DNA of 5,643 nt, from NCBI GenBank assembly GCA_902803245.1, contig CADCPJ010000225.1:1-5643 (forward strand). Reading direction: 5' to 3'. This DNA is from an uncultured Lachnospiraceae bacterium (GTDB lineage Bacteria; Bacillota; Clostridia; Lachnospirales; Lachnospiraceae). The notes beneath the pieces are model-generated. The model was not told the DNA's origin and did no database searches. It worked only from the letters and a program-made list of their open reading frames with translations. Made by a program: the position numbers and the translations under genes. The stretch's first letter is position 1. Every line of letters begins with the position of its first letter. Shown one piece after another: positions 4,240 to 5,643 of this stretch.

Positions 4240-5643
4240 GCTTCGTACCAGTCGCGGCCGATGTGGCTGTCCGTCACGAGGGCGACGCTTAAAGAAGCGG
4301 CTCTCGTCATTTCCTCGGTCACGATCTCTTCGGCCCGTTTTGCCAGGGATTCCGGCACTTCCACAAGCAGCTCGTCGTGGATCTGAAGGATGAGCGCCGC
4401 CTCCGGCAGTTCCTCCTTCAGCCTGCGGTACACACGGATCATCCCGATCTTCATGATGTCCGCCGCGGTGCCCTGGATCGGACTGTTCATCGCCGCTCTC
4501 TCCCCAAAGCTCCTCTGCATAAAGTTGGAGGACTGAAGCTCCGGGATCGGGCGTCGCCTGCCAAAGAGCGAGAACGCAAAGCCGGTTTCCCTCGCCGACT
4601 CGACGAGTCCGTCGAGAAATGCCTTGATCTTTGGATAGGTCGCAAAATACTGCCTGATGTACTCCTCGGCCTCCTTGCGGGATATGGACAGTCCCTGGCT
4701 GAGCCCGAAGGAACTGATGCCGTAGACGATGCCGAAGTTGACGGCCTTCGCATTTCTCCTCATGAGGTCGGTGACATCGTCGAAGGGGATGTGGAATACC
4801 TGGGAAGCCGTAATTCTGTGAATGTCTTTTGCCTCCCGGTATGCCTCGATCAGCTTCTCGTCTCCCGACATATGTGCGAGAATCCTCAGCTCGATCTGCG
4901 AGTAATCCGCGTCCACGAAGACGCATCCCTCCTTCGGATAGAAGCACTTCCGGATCCTTCTGCCGAGCTCCTCGCGCATCGGGATGTTCTGCAGGTTCGG
5001 GTCCGCGCTCGACAGTCTCCCGGTCGCGGTGATGGTCTGGTGGAAGGTCGTCCGGATCCTCCCGTCCTCCTCAATATAGGCGGGGAGGCCGTCCGCGTAG
5101 GTGGACTTCAGTTTGGAGTAAGTGCGGTACTTAAGGATGTCCGAGACGATCGGGTACGCGGGAGCAAGCTTCTCGAGCACGTCGGCGGCTGTGGAAAACC
5201 CGGTCTTCGTCTTCTTGCCGCCCGGCATCTTCAGCTTCTCGAAGAGGATCTGTCCGAGCTGTTTGGGGGAGTTGATGTTGAACTCCTCTCCGGCCGCCTC
5301 ATAGATCTTAAGCGTCAGGTCGTCGATCGTTTTCTTCAGAGAGTCCCCGTAATTCTTCAGTTCCTCGCGGCTTGCGAGGATCCCGGCATTTTCCATGGAG
5401 GCAAGAACATAGACAAGAGGCATCTCCACCTCGTCGAACAGCTTCTCCATCCCGGCATCCCGGAGCTTTTCGCGAAGGAGGGGCGCCGTGTCGAAGCTCA
5501 CCTCTGCCATGACGGCCGCGAGTTTTTGAAGCCCGTCCCGCGTCTTATCGTCCTTACCCGATGCGGGAAGTCCCTTCTTCCCGATCAGCTCCTCTTTTGT
5601 CGGCACGTTCCTGCCAAGGCACATGGCGGCGATCCCGTCGTAG
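4233..5643 (-). CDS. polA: DNA polymerase I, C-terminal part with complete polymerase domain
   Basis: The frame enters from the right edge and gives 469 codons before TGA; the N-terminal 5'-3' exonuclease and most of the 3'-5' exonuclease-like domain lie outside. Motifs (window position of the key residue's codon approximate): EEFNINSPKQLG; GKKTKTGFSTAADVLEKLAP; TATGRLSSADPNLQNIP; motif A VDADYSQIELRIL, whose second Asp (D) matches the metal-binding D705 of E. coli; motif B RRNAKAVNFGIVYG in the O-helix, with a Phe at the ddNTP-discriminating position; motif C QIHDE, matching D882/E883. All catalytic residues are present, so the polymerase is expected to be active. It fills gaps in repair and replaces Okazaki primers. 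The extreme C-terminus GRDWYEAK is typical of Firmicute PolA. Without the N-terminus I cannot say whether 3'-5' proofreading residues are kept. The stop codon overlaps a 14-bp repeat; coaE follows after 210 bp. Confidence 0.97.
   Translation of the reverse strand, partial: YDGIAAMCLGRNVPTKEELIGKKGLPASGKDDKTRDGLQKLAAVMAEVSFDTAPLLREKLRDAGMEKLFDEVEMPLVYVLASMENAGILASREELKNYGDSLKKTIDDLTLKIYEAAGEEFNINSPKQLGQILFEKLKMPGGKKTKTGFSTAADVLEKLAPAYPIVSDILKYRTYSKLKSTYADGLPAYIEEDGRIRTTFHQTITATGRLSSADPNLQNIPMREELGRRIRKCFYPKEGCVFVDADYSQIELRILAHMSGDEKLIEAYREAKDIHRITASQVFHIPFDDVTDLMRRNAKAVNFGIVYGISSFGLSQGLSISRKEAEEYIRQYFATYPKIKAFLDGLVESARETGFAFSLFGRRRPIPELQSSNFMQRSFGERAAMNSPIQGTAADIMKIGMIRVYRRLKEELPEAALILQIHDELLVEVPESLAKRAEEIVTEEMTRAASLSVALVTDSHIGRDWYEAK

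Noticed and set aside
4219..4947. Long minus-strand ORF (242 codons) overlapping polA
   Set aside because: It is in another frame of the polA polymerase domain, is rich in Arg/Gly/Pro as expected for a GC-rich shadow frame, and has no recognisable domain.

Overview
The window is a GC-rich (by eye roughly 55-60%) piece of a bacterial chromosome. Every recognisable gene lies on the minus strand and is read right to left: polA (3' part) -> coaE -> walJ-type hydrolase -> small ACT-domain protein -> UPF0210/PFL-like protein -> tmcAL (5' part). The protein sequences and the AAAGGAG/GGGGAG ribosome-binding sites point to Firmicutes, class Clostridia. The PolA polymerase domain and the gene order look most like Lachnospiraceae; that family-level call is inference from memory and was not searched.

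Layout from right to left. Bases 5643-4233 hold the C-terminal half of DNA polymerase I with a complete polymerase domain. Bases 4232-4023 are a repeat-filled gap: three near-palindromic 30-bp elements plus a 14-bp direct triplication that runs into the polA stop codon. Bases 4022-3417 are coaE, and walJ (3414-2617) follows after 2 bp with its ribosome-binding site at the end of coaE. Bases 2616-2513 are a second repeat-bearing gap made of three tandem 26-bp units. Bases 2512-2240 encode the ACT protein and 2224-860 the UPF0210 protein, a pair found together in many bacteria. After a 75-bp gap, tmcAL starts at 784 and runs off the left edge; it is open throughout but has no stop in the window. 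It carries an in-frame 27-bp repeat.

The tight spacings (2, 15 and 75 bp) and single orientation suggest one or a few polycistronic units. No convincing promoter or intrinsic terminator is visible. The genes are mostly housekeeping: DNA repair and replication (PolA), the last step of CoA synthesis (CoaE), a beta-lactamase-fold hydrolase (WalJ), a conserved pair of unknown function, and acetate-dependent modification of elongator tRNA-Met (TmcAL). I see no defence system, prophage, CRISPR array, RNA gene or transposase gene. The unusual content is the repeats: two unrelated intergenic families and one coding minisatellite within 5.6 kb.
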